Positions 25,158 through 34,305 of a stretch of 48,994 bases of DNA are shown here, one piece after another. The DNA is from an uncultured Saprospiraceae bacterium. Its GTDB lineage: Bacteria > Bacteroidota > Bacteroidia > Chitinophagales > Saprospiraceae. The DNA lies in NCBI GenBank assembly GCA_937924495.1, contig CALDSS010000069.1:1-48994 (forward strand), in the 5' to 3' direction. The translations under genes were made by a program, and so were the position numbers. The stretch's first letter is position 1. The number at the start of each line of letters is the position of its first letter. The notes beneath the pieces were generated by a model. It was not told the DNA's origin. It made no database searches and saw only the letters and a list, made by a program, of their open reading frames with translations.

Positions 25158-27644
25158 ATGAAGAAGTCAGCTATAAAAGCAATTGTTCCTCACTTAATTG
25201 CACTTGCAGTTTTTACAATTCTTTCTTGTATTTACTTTTTGCCGCAGCTCCAAAACAAGGTCGTTTATCAATCTGATATTGTTCAGTATAAGAATATGTC
25301 CCAAGAAGCTCGACAATTTGAAAAAGAGACTGGGGAAGTTACACATTGGACAAACAGTATGTTTGGCGGTATGCCTACTTACCAAATTTCTTCACCAGTA
25401 AGAAGTAATTTTCTGAAATATATAGAAAATGCAGCGCAGTTATTCTTCGGAAGGCCGATTGGATATTTCATCGCCCTCATGATTGGAATGTATATTTTGC
25501 TGATTACCTTGGGCGTAAATCACTGGCTGGCCATGATTGGTGCAATTGGCTTTGGATTCACAACCAACAATTTCATCCTTTTTGAAGCAGGACACACGAG
25601 TAAATTAAGAGCAATCGCTTTTTTAGCGCCTATCCTAGCTGGAACAATTTTGACTTATCGAGGAAAATATCTTTGGGGGGGAGTTCTTTTTGCTATCGCG
25701 ATGGGAATTGATTTGTATGCCAATCACCCACAAATGACCTATTACTTGGCACTGGTTGCTGTAATATATGTAATCTGGCAATTTGTAGAAGATATGAAAG
25801 CAGGAAGATTGCCACATTTTGCAAAAGCAAGTGGCATTCTCGTCTTAGGAAGTTTATTGGCGATCGGTGCCAATTGGTCTAAAATCTCTTCAACACTCGA
25901 ATATACAAAAGACACTATGCGTGGTGCTCCTATTTTAGAAACCAAAGGAACACCAACTTCCAGTAGTGAAACGGATGGATTAGAATTTGGGTACGCGATG
26001 CAATGGAGTAACGGATTTAGCGATGTCTTGGCTGGAGTAATACCAGGATTTGTAGGCGGCGGCTCTCAAGAACCGCTCATAAAAGGTGGAGATTTTTCGA
26101 AATTTGTCAGAGGACAGAGAAACGCCAAAGCCCCCTATTATTGGGGAGATTTACCCTTCACAAGTGGCCCGAGCTATTTTGGAGCTTCCATAATTTTGTT
26201 TTTCATCTTAGGCTTATTTTTAGTAAAAGGAAAAATCAAATGGTGGTTAGCCATCGGAGTCATCCTTACCATTTTGCTTTCCTTAGGTAAAAATTTTGAA
26301 GGGCTTAATCGATTCATATTCGACTATTTTCCGCTGTATAGTAGTTTTAGAGCACCCTCATCTGTAATGTCAGTCACCGCTGTCTTGCTACCAATATTAG
26401 GGTTTTTAGGGCTCTCCAAATTGATGTCTAATGAAATTGAAAACGCTCATGCGGCCCGCTCGGTACTAATTGCAGGAGGTATCGTAGGTGGATTTTGTCT
26501 ATTGATGGCATTAATGGGCGGTTCTTTTATGGATTTTTCATCGGCAGGAGATGCTCGTTATCAGCAAAATCCGGGTGTGGTCGATGCTTTGGTTGCTGAC
26601 CGACAGGCACTGCTGCAATCTGACGCATTCCGCTCATTTGGTATCGTCGCAATTTTAACTGGATTACTTTACTTTTTTGTAAAAAATAAAATTAGCAATG
26701 CTATTGTTTTGGCTGCAATTGGGTTGATTACGCTATTTGATTTGTGGACGGTTGGAAAGCGATATCTTAACGAAGATAGTTTTGTTTCTAAATCTCAGTA
26801 TGATAGAAACTTTGCCAAACGACCAGCAGATGAGCAAATTCTCAAAGATCCTACATTGTATTACCGAGTCATGGATTTGAGTATTAATACCTTCAATAGC
26901 GCACAAGCCTCTTATTTTCATAAAACAATTGGAGGTTATCATGCAGCAAAATTGCAGCGTTACCAGGATATGATTGATTCCCATATTGGAAAAGGAAATC
27001 AGGCGGTACTGAACATGTTGAATACCAAATATATCATTTCGCAAGAAGGTCAAGCTCAACAAAATCCTAATGTTTTAGGTAATGCTTGGTTTGTCAACAA
27101 TATTAAAATGGTAGAGAATGCCAACCAAGAAATAGAATCGTTAGGCTCTGGATTTGAACCATCAACAACAGCTATTGTCCACAAAGAATTTTCGGATTAT
27201 GTTTCTGGAATGACTCCAAACAAAGCTGGCTCCATTGAACTAACGGAGTACAAACCCAATGAACTAACCTTTAAGTCAAGTACGAGTAGCCAGCAACTGG
27301 CCGTCTTTTCGGATGTTTGGTATGGCCCAAACAAAGGATGGCAAGCATACATTGACGACCAACCAGTCGATCACATTAGAGCCAATTACTTGTTGCGAGC
27401 GATGAAAGTTCCTTCAGGTGAACACACTATCCGATTTGAATTTAAGCCAAAATCTTTTGCGAATGGAGAATTGATTTCTTACCTCTGCTCAGGCCTAATA
27501 TTGCTTGGATTCTTATGGACATCTGGAACGGGATTGAAAAATTGGTACGAAAACCTATCGGATGATAAGGACATTTTGGTAAAAAATGAAACTCCAAAAC
27601 AACCTATTCAAAAGACCGTTTCGAAAAAGAAAAAGAAGAAATAA
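25158..27644 (+). CDS. YfhO family membrane protein
   Basis: This 828-residue integral membrane protein has about a dozen hydrophobic helices. It starts with VPHLIALAVFTILSCIYFLP and has the conserved NSMFGGMPTYQ and DLYANHPQMTYYLAL segments. A C-terminal periplasmic-like domain (VWYGPNKGWQAYIDDQPVDHIRANYLLRAMKVPSGEHTIRFEFKP) is followed by a last helix and a Lys-rich tail. YfhO proteins are GT-C-like and are linked to glycosylation of cell-surface polymers in Firmicutes. It opens the glycan block, with 59 bases to the next gene. It may transfer sugar across the membrane, but a precise role is inferred only from context. Confidence 0.85.
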   Translation: MKKSAIKAIVPHLIALAVFTILSCIYFLPQLQNKVVYQSDIVQYKNMSQEARQFEKETGEVTHWTNSMFGGMPTYQISSPVRSNFLKYIENAAQLFFGRPIGYFIALMIGMYILLITLGVNHWLAMIGAIGFGFTTNNFILFEAGHTSKLRAIAFLAPILAGTILTYRGKYLWGGVLFAIAMGIDLYANHPQMTYYLALVAVIYVIWQFVEDMKAGRLPHFAKASGILVLGSLLAIGANWSKISSTLEYTKDTMRGAPILETKGTPTSSSETDGLEFGYAMQWSNGFSDVLAGVIPGFVGGGSQEPLIKGGDFSKFVRGQRNAKAPYYWGDLPFTSGPSYFGASIILFFILGLFLVKGKIKWWLAIGVILTILLSLGKNFEGLNRFIFDYFPLYSSFRAPSSVMSVTAVLLPILGFLGLSKLMSNEIENAHAARSVLIAGGIVGGFCLLMALMGGSFMDFSSAGDARYQQNPGVVDALVADRQALLQSDAFRSFGIVAILTGLLYFFVKNKISNAIVLAAIGLITLFDLWTVGKRYLNEDSFVSKSQYDRNFAKRPADEQILKDPTLYYRVMDLSINTFNSAQASYFHKTIGGYHAAKLQRYQDMIDSHIGKGNQAVLNMLNTKYIISQEGQAQQNPNVLGNAWFVNNIKMVENANQEIESLGSGFEPSTTAIVHKEFSDYVSGMTPNKAGSIELTEYKPNELTFKSSTSSQQLAVFSDVWYGPNKGWQAYIDDQPVDHIRANYLLRAMKVPSGEHTIRFEFKPKSFANGELISYLCSGLILLGFLWTSGTGLKNWYENLSDDKDILVKNETPKQPIQKTVSKKKKKK

Positions 27645-27703
27645 CCAATTGGCAGAAAGCAGTATTACTACTGTTGAAGGCCAATAGATGACTTTTGATT
27701 TCA

Positions 27704-29002
27704 ATGAAAAGAGTCCTGATAATCACGTACTATTGGCCACCAAGCGCAGGAAGTGGAGTGCAACGATGGTTAAAAATGTCCAAATACCTTCCTGAATTTG
27801 GCTGGCAACCCGTCATCTACACTCCTGAGAATCCTGATTTCAGCACGAAAGATGAATCTCTATTCAAGGACATTCATCCTGAAGTTGAGGTCGTCAAAAA
27901 TAAAATCTGGGAGCCTTATCGGATGTATCGCTTACTCACTGGAAAAAAAAGTGGCGGAGGAAATTTTGGCATGACAAAATCTGATAATCAGGGAGTAATG
28001 CAAAAATTTTCTATGTGGGTTCGTGGTAATATTTTTGTTCCGGATCCTCGTGTAACATGGCGCAAACCTTCTATTTTGTTTTTAAAAAAATATTTAAAAA
28101 AACATCCTGTTGATGCCATTGTAACCACAGGCCCTCCTCAAAGCATGCACCTAATTGGTTTGGGTTTAAAAAAATCAAATCCTAAATTAAAATGGATTGC
28201 GGACTTTCGCGATCCTTGGTCTAAATTTGATTTTTTGGACAATTTCGACCTTTCTGAATCAGCAAAGAAAAAACAAAGTGACTTGGAAAGTGAGGTTTTA
28301 AATTTTGCGGATCGAGTCGTTACGGTTAGCCCAAGTTTGGGCGATGAATTGGTCGATTTTGATAAATCAAAACGAAGAATTGTCAATAACGGTTTTGACC
28401 ATAAAGATTTTGAAAACATAGCGTCTTCCAACACAGATACTTTTCAAATTTATCATGCAGGACTAATAAACGCTTATCGATATTTTCCCAATCTTTGGAA
28501 AGCGTTAGATGAATTAGTTTCTGAAAATCAAGATTTCAAAAATAAAGTAAAGGTAGAATTGGTGGGAAATGTTGCTGGTACTATTCAAGAAAAATTGAAT
28601 TCTTTTTCAAAGTTAAAAAATCATATCCGTGTGCGATCGTGGATGGCTCATGATGAACTTTTGAAAGAATATGGGAAGGCAAATTTACTTTTACTTTTGC
28701 CCCATCAATCAATCAATGCAAAAGGAATTATTCCCGGCAAGGTTTACGAATATTTAGCCTTGAAAAAGCCTATTCTAAATTTCGGCCCCTCCAATACGGA
28801 TGTAGCAAAAATTTTAGAAGAAACACAAACTGGCACTACCCTTTCGGGCGCATCAGTTGATGAAATAAAAACTCAGTTGATGAAAGTATTTCTTGATTTT
28901 AAAAGTAAAAAAACATTTAATCCCTATTCAGAAAAAATCAATCAATATTCAAGAAAGAACTTAGCAGAAAAATTTTCTACTGTATTAGAAGAAATAGCAT
29001 AA
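27704..29002 (+). CDS. Glycosyltransferase family 4-like protein
   Basis: This 432-residue GT-B type glycosyltransferase has an N-terminal acceptor domain (VLIITYYWPPSAGSGVQRWLKMSKYLPEFGWQPVIYTP). Its C-terminal nucleotide-sugar domain has IYHAGLINAYRYFPNLWKAL and GIIPGKVYEYLALKKPILNF, with the acidic residue in the expected K-x-Y-E-Y position. The sugar donor is unknown. ATG at 27704 is chosen over a TTG three codons earlier. The LpxA-like gene begins 10 bases after its stop, which suggests translational coupling within the operon. Confidence 0.88.
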   Translation: MKRVLIITYYWPPSAGSGVQRWLKMSKYLPEFGWQPVIYTPENPDFSTKDESLFKDIHPEVEVVKNKIWEPYRMYRLLTGKKSGGGNFGMTKSDNQGVMQKFSMWVRGNIFVPDPRVTWRKPSILFLKKYLKKHPVDAIVTTGPPQSMHLIGLGLKKSNPKLKWIADFRDPWSKFDFLDNFDLSESAKKKQSDLESEVLNFADRVVTVSPSLGDELVDFDKSKRRIVNNGFDHKDFENIASSNTDTFQIYHAGLINAYRYFPNLWKALDELVSENQDFKNKVKVELVGNVAGTIQEKLNSFSKLKNHIRVRSWMAHDELLKEYGKANLLLLLPHQSINAKGIIPGKVYEYLALKKPILNFGPSNTDVAKILEETQTGTTLSGASVDEIKTQLMKVFLDFKSKKTFNPYSEKINQYSRKNLAEKFSTVLEEIA

Positions 29003-29012
29003 CCCACTGATA

Positions 29013-29780
29013 ATGAGCAACATCCATCCATCCAATTCCATCCATCCGACTGCTATAATCGGAGAAAAAATCAAGATAGGAAAACATAACGTAATCGGCC
29101 CATATTGCGTTTTGAAAGGTGATCTATTAATTGGAAATAACAATATTTTTGAAACTGGAATTGTAACCGATCATAAAGTGACCATTGGAAATGATTGTAA
29201 ATTTTACCCTTATGTCTCCCTAGGATTTGCGGGTGAAATGGGAGCAAAGGGTGATAAATTACCCGGAGGAAAAGGTGTGGAAATTGGCGATAATGTTACC
29301 ATTAGAGAATTTGCAAATGTACATGCCCCCTATTGGTGGGACAATACCAAAATTGGAAATGGGAGCTACATTATGAATAAAAGTTACATTGCACATGATT
29401 GTCAAATTGGACAAAAGGTAATGATAAATGCAGGAGTAAAATTAGGCGGGAGAGCCATTATTCAAGATTTTGCTAACGTAGGGATGGGAGCAGCCGTTCA
29501 TCAAAGATCGGTTGTTGGTGAGTGTGCCATGATAGGAATGAATTCAATTGTAAAGAAGAATATTCCACCTTTTGCAGTTGTTGCAGGTGTTCCTTCAAGA
29601 ATTTTAAAATTCAACTTCATAGGAGCAAAAAGAAGAGATTACGACGAAGCGTATTTAGAACAAATCAATAAAAATTATATCTCCTTTTTGAATAAAAAAA
29701 CTGAATTGGAAGGTTCAATTGAGAGTAAAATAAAAGATTTTCTTTCTAATCATCCTGACACACTGACCGAATCTAAATAA
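29013..29780 (+). CDS. LpxA-like UDP-GlcNAc O-acyltransferase (left-handed beta-helix)
   Basis: This 255-residue protein resembles LpxA, which adds a hydroxyacyl chain from ACP to UDP-GlcNAc in lipid A synthesis. Hexapeptide repeats run from residue 5 to about 185 (IHPTAIIGEKIKIG, VEIGDNVTIREFANVH). The catalytic His is present in YIAHDCQIG, and the AVHQRSVVG and FNFIGAKRRDYDEAYL segments fit LpxA. It lies inside a glycan operon, not beside lpxC, lpxD or fabZ. It may therefore be a second, specialised acyltransferase, or a sugar acetyl- or acyltransferase. I leave the symbol blank for that reason. Confidence 0.78.
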   Translation: MSNIHPSNSIHPTAIIGEKIKIGKHNVIGPYCVLKGDLLIGNNNIFETGIVTDHKVTIGNDCKFYPYVSLGFAGEMGAKGDKLPGGKGVEIGDNVTIREFANVHAPYWWDNTKIGNGSYIMNKSYIAHDCQIGQKVMINAGVKLGGRAIIQDFANVGMGAAVHQRSVVGECAMIGMNSIVKKNIPPFAVVAGVPSRILKFNFIGAKRRDYDEAYLEQINKNYISFLNKKTELEGSIESKIKDFLSNHPDTLTESK

Positions 29781-29833
29781 TCGAAACTGAATAGAAAAAT
29801 TTACGTTCTTAATATACCGACTACCACATCTTA

Positions 29834-30937
29834 ATGAAGAAAAAAATAGCCATCATTGTTGGAACCAGACCCAATTTCATCAAGGTCACGCAGTTTGAAA
29901 AGGAATTCAACCGATTTCCAGGCGAATTTGAATACAAACTTATTCATACTGGTCAACACTACGATGACAATATGTCTAAGCTATTTTTTCAACAATTTAA
30001 ATTGAAAAAACCAGATATGTTTTTGCAAATGGTTGGATTAAAACCAGCAGAACAAATTGGTAAAATCATCATAAAATTAGCTGAATTTTTTGCGGACTTT
30101 CAACCTGACTTAGTAATTGTGCCTGGAGACGTTAACTCAACCTTAGCTGCCTCAATTGCCGCTAACAAAACGGGTTGTCTTCTTGGTCATTTAGAAAGCG
30201 GACTCAGGAGTAAAGATAGACTAATGCCAGAAGAACATAATCGAATATTGACAGATCAATTGGCGGATCATTTATTCGTAACAGAGCAAAGTGGATTGGA
30301 TAATTTAGAAATAGAAATTGCAGATAATAGAGGTATTCATTTTGTTGGAAATACGATGATAGATACCATCGTGGCGTTTGATGAGCAAATTCAAGCTTCT
30401 CCAATTTTAGAAAAACTAAAAGTACAAAAAGGAGAATTTGCCTTAATGACCATGCATCGCCCGTCAAACGTAGATTCAAAACCTGATTTAGAAAAAATGC
30501 TTGAAATCGTTGATTTCATCACACAAAGAAGAGTTTTAGTTTTTCCTATTCATCCACGCACTTCAAAAAATTTAAAGAAATTCGGCCTTTTGGACAAAAT
30601 AGAAGCCAACAAAAAAGTAATTCTTACCCCCCCACTTGATTACTTGGCTTTTCAAAAGTTGGTTTCTACCTGTACTTTTGTGCTAACGGATAGTGGAGGG
30701 ATACAAGAAGAAACCACCTTTCGACAAGTACCTTGTTTAACACTAAGAGAAAATACAGAACGCCCAAGTACAATTACTCTTGGCACCAATAAATTAATGA
30801 AATTTGACACCAATTTGCTCTCAAAAGAAATTGAGGCCATTGAATCTGGAACTTATAAAAAAGGTGAAATTCCTCCCAATTGGGATGGCAAGGCAACACG
30901 AAGAATTGTACGAGTAATTCAGGATATTTTAAATTAA
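29834..30937 (+). CDS. wecB: UDP-N-acetylglucosamine 2-epimerase (non-hydrolysing)
   Basis: This 367-residue enzyme should interconvert UDP-GlcNAc and UDP-ManNAc. Family motifs run throughout: IVGTRPNFIKV at the N-terminus, HTGQHYDDNMSKLFF, VPGDVNSTLAASIAA, HLESGLRS, MPEEHNRILTDQLAD, MHRPSNVD, FPIHPRTSKN, LTDSGGIQEE and CLTLRENTERPST. It points to ManNAc, or a sugar derived from it, in the glycan made by this block. The next gene begins five bases after its stop codon. Hydrolysing (NeuC-type) activity is less likely given the full match to the WecB pattern. Confidence 0.93.
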   Translation: MKKKIAIIVGTRPNFIKVTQFEKEFNRFPGEFEYKLIHTGQHYDDNMSKLFFQQFKLKKPDMFLQMVGLKPAEQIGKIIIKLAEFFADFQPDLVIVPGDVNSTLAASIAANKTGCLLGHLESGLRSKDRLMPEEHNRILTDQLADHLFVTEQSGLDNLEIEIADNRGIHFVGNTMIDTIVAFDEQIQASPILEKLKVQKGEFALMTMHRPSNVDSKPDLEKMLEIVDFITQRRVLVFPIHPRTSKNLKKFGLLDKIEANKKVILTPPLDYLAFQKLVSTCTFVLTDSGGIQEETTFRQVPCLTLRENTERPSTITLGTNKLMKFDTNLLSKEIEAIESGTYKKGEIPPNWDGKATRRIVRVIQDILN

Positions 30938-30942
30938 TATAA

Positions 30943-31938
30943 GTGGAAAGGCATATTGTTCTGGTTAGAATGCTGGATGCGACCTTCATAAAAAAAGACA
31001 TTCCTATTTTGGAAAAATATGGAAAAGTCACGGATGTGTTTTATAAAAGGACAAAAGGGTTTTCGTTTGTAATTGATTGGTTAAAATCTTTTTTTTTATT
31101 CTTAAACCTCTTTCGGAAGGCAACGCATGTTTTTGTTTGGTTTGCTGATTATCATGCCTTTCTTCCTGTCTTTTTAGGTAAATTTTTTGGTGTAAAATCA
31201 AATGTGATTATTGCGGGATATGATGCAGCTCACATTCCCGAAATAAATTATGGTGCATACACCAATCCGCTTCGTGCTTTTTGCACCAAGTATGCAGTTA
31301 GAAATGCAGACCATGTATTGCCAGTCGCCTCTAATTTAGGAGTCAAACTCGAAAAATTGGCTGGGCCATTAAAAGACAATTTGATTGAAATTCCATTTGG
31401 ATTTGATTCTAAAAATTGGTTTTGTGATACAGCAAAAGAAAACACAGTTATCACGACTTCTATTTTTGAAACAGAAAGAAGAATTAAAATTAAAGGATTG
31501 GATTTTTTTATAGAAGTGGCTAAAGCAATGCCAGCATATCAATTTATAATTATTGGCTCGACTCCTAAAGGGGAAAAATTGATTGAAAGACCCAAGAATC
31601 TAAGATTGCATGGTAGAATGTCCTCTAATGAATTGAGAACAATTTTATCAAAATCAAAAATCTATGCGCAATTTTCTATCTCGGAAGGATTGCCAAATGC
31701 GGTAATAGAAGCCATGCTGTGCGAGTGCATACCAATCGGAACAGATGTAGGTGGGATTCCAGATATCATCGGCGACAAAGGATTTGTTTTAGAAAAAAGA
31801 ACGATTGAAAATGCAAAGAAAGCAATTGAAAATGCCTTTATTTCTGATGGATTAGGAAAGGCGGCAAGGCAAAGGGTTTTGAAAAAATATCCAGCCAATA
31901 AACGTGAAAAAATGATTGGAGAATTAATGAATCAGTAA
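30943..31938 (+). CDS. Glycosyltransferase family 4 protein
   Basis: This 331-residue GT-B glycosyltransferase has the C-terminal retaining GT4 signature: FSISEGLPNAVIEAMLCECIPIGTDVGGIPDII, with the two glutamates seven residues apart. The N-terminal half includes WFADYHAFLPVFLG and ends with HVLPVASNLGVKLEKL. The start is GTG at 30943, which puts the first strand (VERHIVLVRML) at the N-terminus. The first ATG would begin nine codons in and cut that strand. The spacing (5 bases before, 3 bases after) supports tight operon translation. Donor and acceptor are unknown. Confidence 0.87.
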   Translation: MERHIVLVRMLDATFIKKDIPILEKYGKVTDVFYKRTKGFSFVIDWLKSFFLFLNLFRKATHVFVWFADYHAFLPVFLGKFFGVKSNVIIAGYDAAHIPEINYGAYTNPLRAFCTKYAVRNADHVLPVASNLGVKLEKLAGPLKDNLIEIPFGFDSKNWFCDTAKENTVITTSIFETERRIKIKGLDFFIEVAKAMPAYQFIIIGSTPKGEKLIERPKNLRLHGRMSSNELRTILSKSKIYAQFSISEGLPNAVIEAMLCECIPIGTDVGGIPDIIGDKGFVLEKRTIENAKKAIENAFISDGLGKAARQRVLKKYPANKREKMIGELMNQ

Positions 31939-31941
31939 GCA

Positions 31942-32820
31942 ATGAAAGACGGTAGCAAAGTATTATTTAAATATCATCAGTTGAAATCAACCATCGCGAA
32001 GGAGTTGGATTGGTCAGATATTAATGTGGTAATTTTTGTTTCAACAGGCCGTACTGGCACCCATTTCATGTCTCATTTTTTCAATAATAATTTTGAAAAA
32101 TCCTTCGGAATCCATGAACCCGATATTAATATCTACGACTTAAACATCAACTACCTTAAAGGAAAAATACAACATAATCAAACAATTAAAATGCTTGATA
32201 TGTTTAGAAAGGAAGTTCATGAAACAATTAGAGAAAAAGGAGCTCAAAATTACATTGAGTCAAATCTCGAATTATCCTTTCTAATTCCAGTTCTCAAAAA
32301 ATACTTTCCAAAATTTAAGGTTGTACACGTGGTACGTAATGCAAAAGACGTAGTAAGGTCTTATTACTCCAGAGAAGCTTATGGAAAATGGGTGGGTTGG
32401 GTTCCCTTTATGTCTGAGAAAGATCCGCGTGACAGATTGAACGCTCGAATTTTTCCAGAAGATCCGTATTTTGAAAAATGGAATTCTCTTGATAGATTTA
32501 GTAAAATCTGTTGGTACTGGAGTAAATATAACAACATAATTGATAAATATCTCTCTAAAGAAGTTGACTCCATCAGAGTTACTTTCGAAGACCTATTTAA
32601 GAAGCAAAACCTTTCCGTTTGGAATCAAATGATTGATTTTTGTGAACTTTCTGATTTTCAAAAAAATGATTTAGATATCATTCAGTACCTTCAACAGTCA
32701 AGATCGAATGAAGTAAAAACCTTCAAAATTGGAAAATATCCTGAGTGGACTGAGGAACAAAAATCCATTTTCAAAGAAACCTGTGGAGACACCATGAAAA
32801 GATTTGGATACGAAATATAG
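31942..32820 (+). CDS. Sulfotransferase family protein
   Basis: This 292-residue PAPS-dependent sulfotransferase-like protein has its 5'-phosphosulfate loop near residue 33 (VSTGRTGTHFMSHFF). Its 3'-phosphate-binding segment is VVHVVRNAKDVVRSYYSREAYGKW, where Arg and Ser are the expected ligands. WYWSKYNNIIDKYL and VTFEDLFKKQ match the later part of the fold. It lies between a glycosyltransferase and the flippase, so a sugar hydroxyl of the glycan is the likely acceptor. No genes for PAPS formation are in the window. The next gene follows after six bases. Confidence 0.82.
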   Translation: MKDGSKVLFKYHQLKSTIAKELDWSDINVVIFVSTGRTGTHFMSHFFNNNFEKSFGIHEPDINIYDLNINYLKGKIQHNQTIKMLDMFRKEVHETIREKGAQNYIESNLELSFLIPVLKKYFPKFKVVHVVRNAKDVVRSYYSREAYGKWVGWVPFMSEKDPRDRLNARIFPEDPYFEKWNSLDRFSKICWYWSKYNNIIDKYLSKEVDSIRVTFEDLFKKQNLSVWNQMIDFCELSDFQKNDLDIIQYLQQSRSNEVKTFKIGKYPEWTEEQKSIFKETCGDTMKRFGYEI

Positions 32821-32826
32821 CCACAG

Positions 32827-34305
32827 ATGGGAATAATCCAACGCCAAAGCATCAAACATACTTTTTTTCAATATATTGGCATTGCCGTTGGAGCAATGTC
32901 CATGCTCTATGTTTATCCAAATGTTTTGGAGGCCTATGGATTGACTCAATCTCTTTTTGCTGCTGCTTCTTTTTTGGCACCTGCTGTTTCACTTGGAACT
33001 TGGGTTTTGGCTGTTAAATTTTTTCCTGATTTTAAAAATAATGAAAAAAATCATAATGGTTTTTTGGGTCTTTTAATTTTAATAGCCGGGCTAGGTTTTT
33101 TGATTTTTTTCTTATGCTTTCCCATACTTCAAAATTATCTTTCAAAATTTTTCACAGGGGAAGGCAAATCAGAATGGTATATCGATTTTTTACCCTACGT
33201 AGTTCCTTTCACTTTTTTTATTGTTTTCAATCGGCTTTTAGGCGTTTATGCTTCTAACTTTCATCGAATTGTTATCCCCTCTATCCTTGAAGAATTTTTG
33301 TTAAAAATTGCGCTTCCTTCTTTGCTCCTATTGTATTATTATGAATACATTCCTATTGATTGGGTAATTTACGGCATTCTGATCAATTACTTCATTGGTA
33401 CTCTTGGATTGATTTTATACCTGCTGAGCTTAGGTCAAGAGAATTTTTACCCACGATTTAGTTTTATTCCCAAAAGGCTAAGGAAAGAAATGGCAAGCTA
33501 TGCCGGGTACGGTGTGGTAAACGCTTTGGGCACTCAAAGTGCTTTCAGAATCGACACCTTAATGGTTGCTCGTTTTACTAACTTTGAAACGACTGGTGTT
33601 TTTGGTCAAGCCAATTTTATGGCCGAAGCCATGAGTAAGCCACAAAAAAGCATTGTTGGAATTGCAGGGCCACTTATCTCAAAAGCAATCAATGAAAACA
33701 ACCTTGAAGAGGTAAAGAGCATTTATAAAAAATCATCTTTAAATTTATTAATAGTTGGGCTATTTCTATTTATTGGACTGTGGGCCTGTCTTGATGACCT
33801 GTTTGATATTATGGGTAACCCCGTTATGCAATCTGCAAAATATGCAATTCTTTTCCTTTGTTTTGCCCGTTTAATAAATATGGGAACCAGCGTCAATAAT
33901 GAAATTATTAATTACTCCAAGTATTATCGATTCAATTTTATAATGATTATCATTTTGGCCATTTTAAATATCTCATTGAATATCTGGCTGATAAAAGCCT
34001 ACGGAATCACTGGAGCAGGAATAGCAACACTCATCTCGTTTGCGATTTTCAACTTTTCAAAATTGATTTTCATAAAACTAAAATTTGGATTTCATCCTTT
34101 TACAAAGGGAACAATCATCGTAATAATTTTAGCCTTGATTACTTATGGCGCTTCCACCCTGCTTCCTAACCTCAGCAATCCATATTTCAATATACTTTTA
34201 AAAGGAAGTTTAATTACAGCCATTTTTCCAACATTGGTTTATCTTTCCAAAATTTCAGAGGATTACAACAACTTGTTAAACAAACAGCTGAAATCAATTC
34301 TCTAA
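32827..34305 (+). CDS. Oligosaccharide flippase family protein (Wzx-like)
   Basis: This 492-residue polytopic protein has about 12-14 predicted helices across the MOP-superfamily flippase plan. Its start is typical (QRQSIKHTFFQYIGIAVGAMSMLYVYP), and helices such as FLGLLILIAGLGFLIFFLCFPIL and IATLISFAIFNFSKLIFIKLKF follow. It should move lipid-linked glycan from the cytoplasmic to the periplasmic leaflet. It is the last gene of the glycan block. Its stop shares CTAA (34302-34305) with the stop of tpiA on the other strand. Confidence 0.87.
   Translation: MGIIQRQSIKHTFFQYIGIAVGAMSMLYVYPNVLEAYGLTQSLFAAASFLAPAVSLGTWVLAVKFFPDFKNNEKNHNGFLGLLILIAGLGFLIFFLCFPILQNYLSKFFTGEGKSEWYIDFLPYVVPFTFFIVFNRLLGVYASNFHRIVIPSILEEFLLKIALPSLLLLYYYEYIPIDWVIYGILINYFIGTLGLILYLLSLGQENFYPRFSFIPKRLRKEMASYAGYGVVNALGTQSAFRIDTLMVARFTNFETTGVFGQANFMAEAMSKPQKSIVGIAGPLISKAINENNLEEVKSIYKKSSLNLLIVGLFLFIGLWACLDDLFDIMGNPVMQSAKYAILFLCFARLINMGTSVNNEIINYSKYYRFNFIMIIILAILNISLNIWLIKAYGITGAGIATLISFAIFNFSKLIFIKLKFGFHPFTKGTIIVIILALITYGASTLLPNLSNPYFNILLKGSLITAIFPTLVYLSKISEDYNNLLNKQLKSIL

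Noticed and set aside
25158-34305. Recent horizontal transfer of the glycan block
   Set aside because: Base composition and codon style look like those of the neighbours, and no integrase, tRNA or direct repeat flanks the block.
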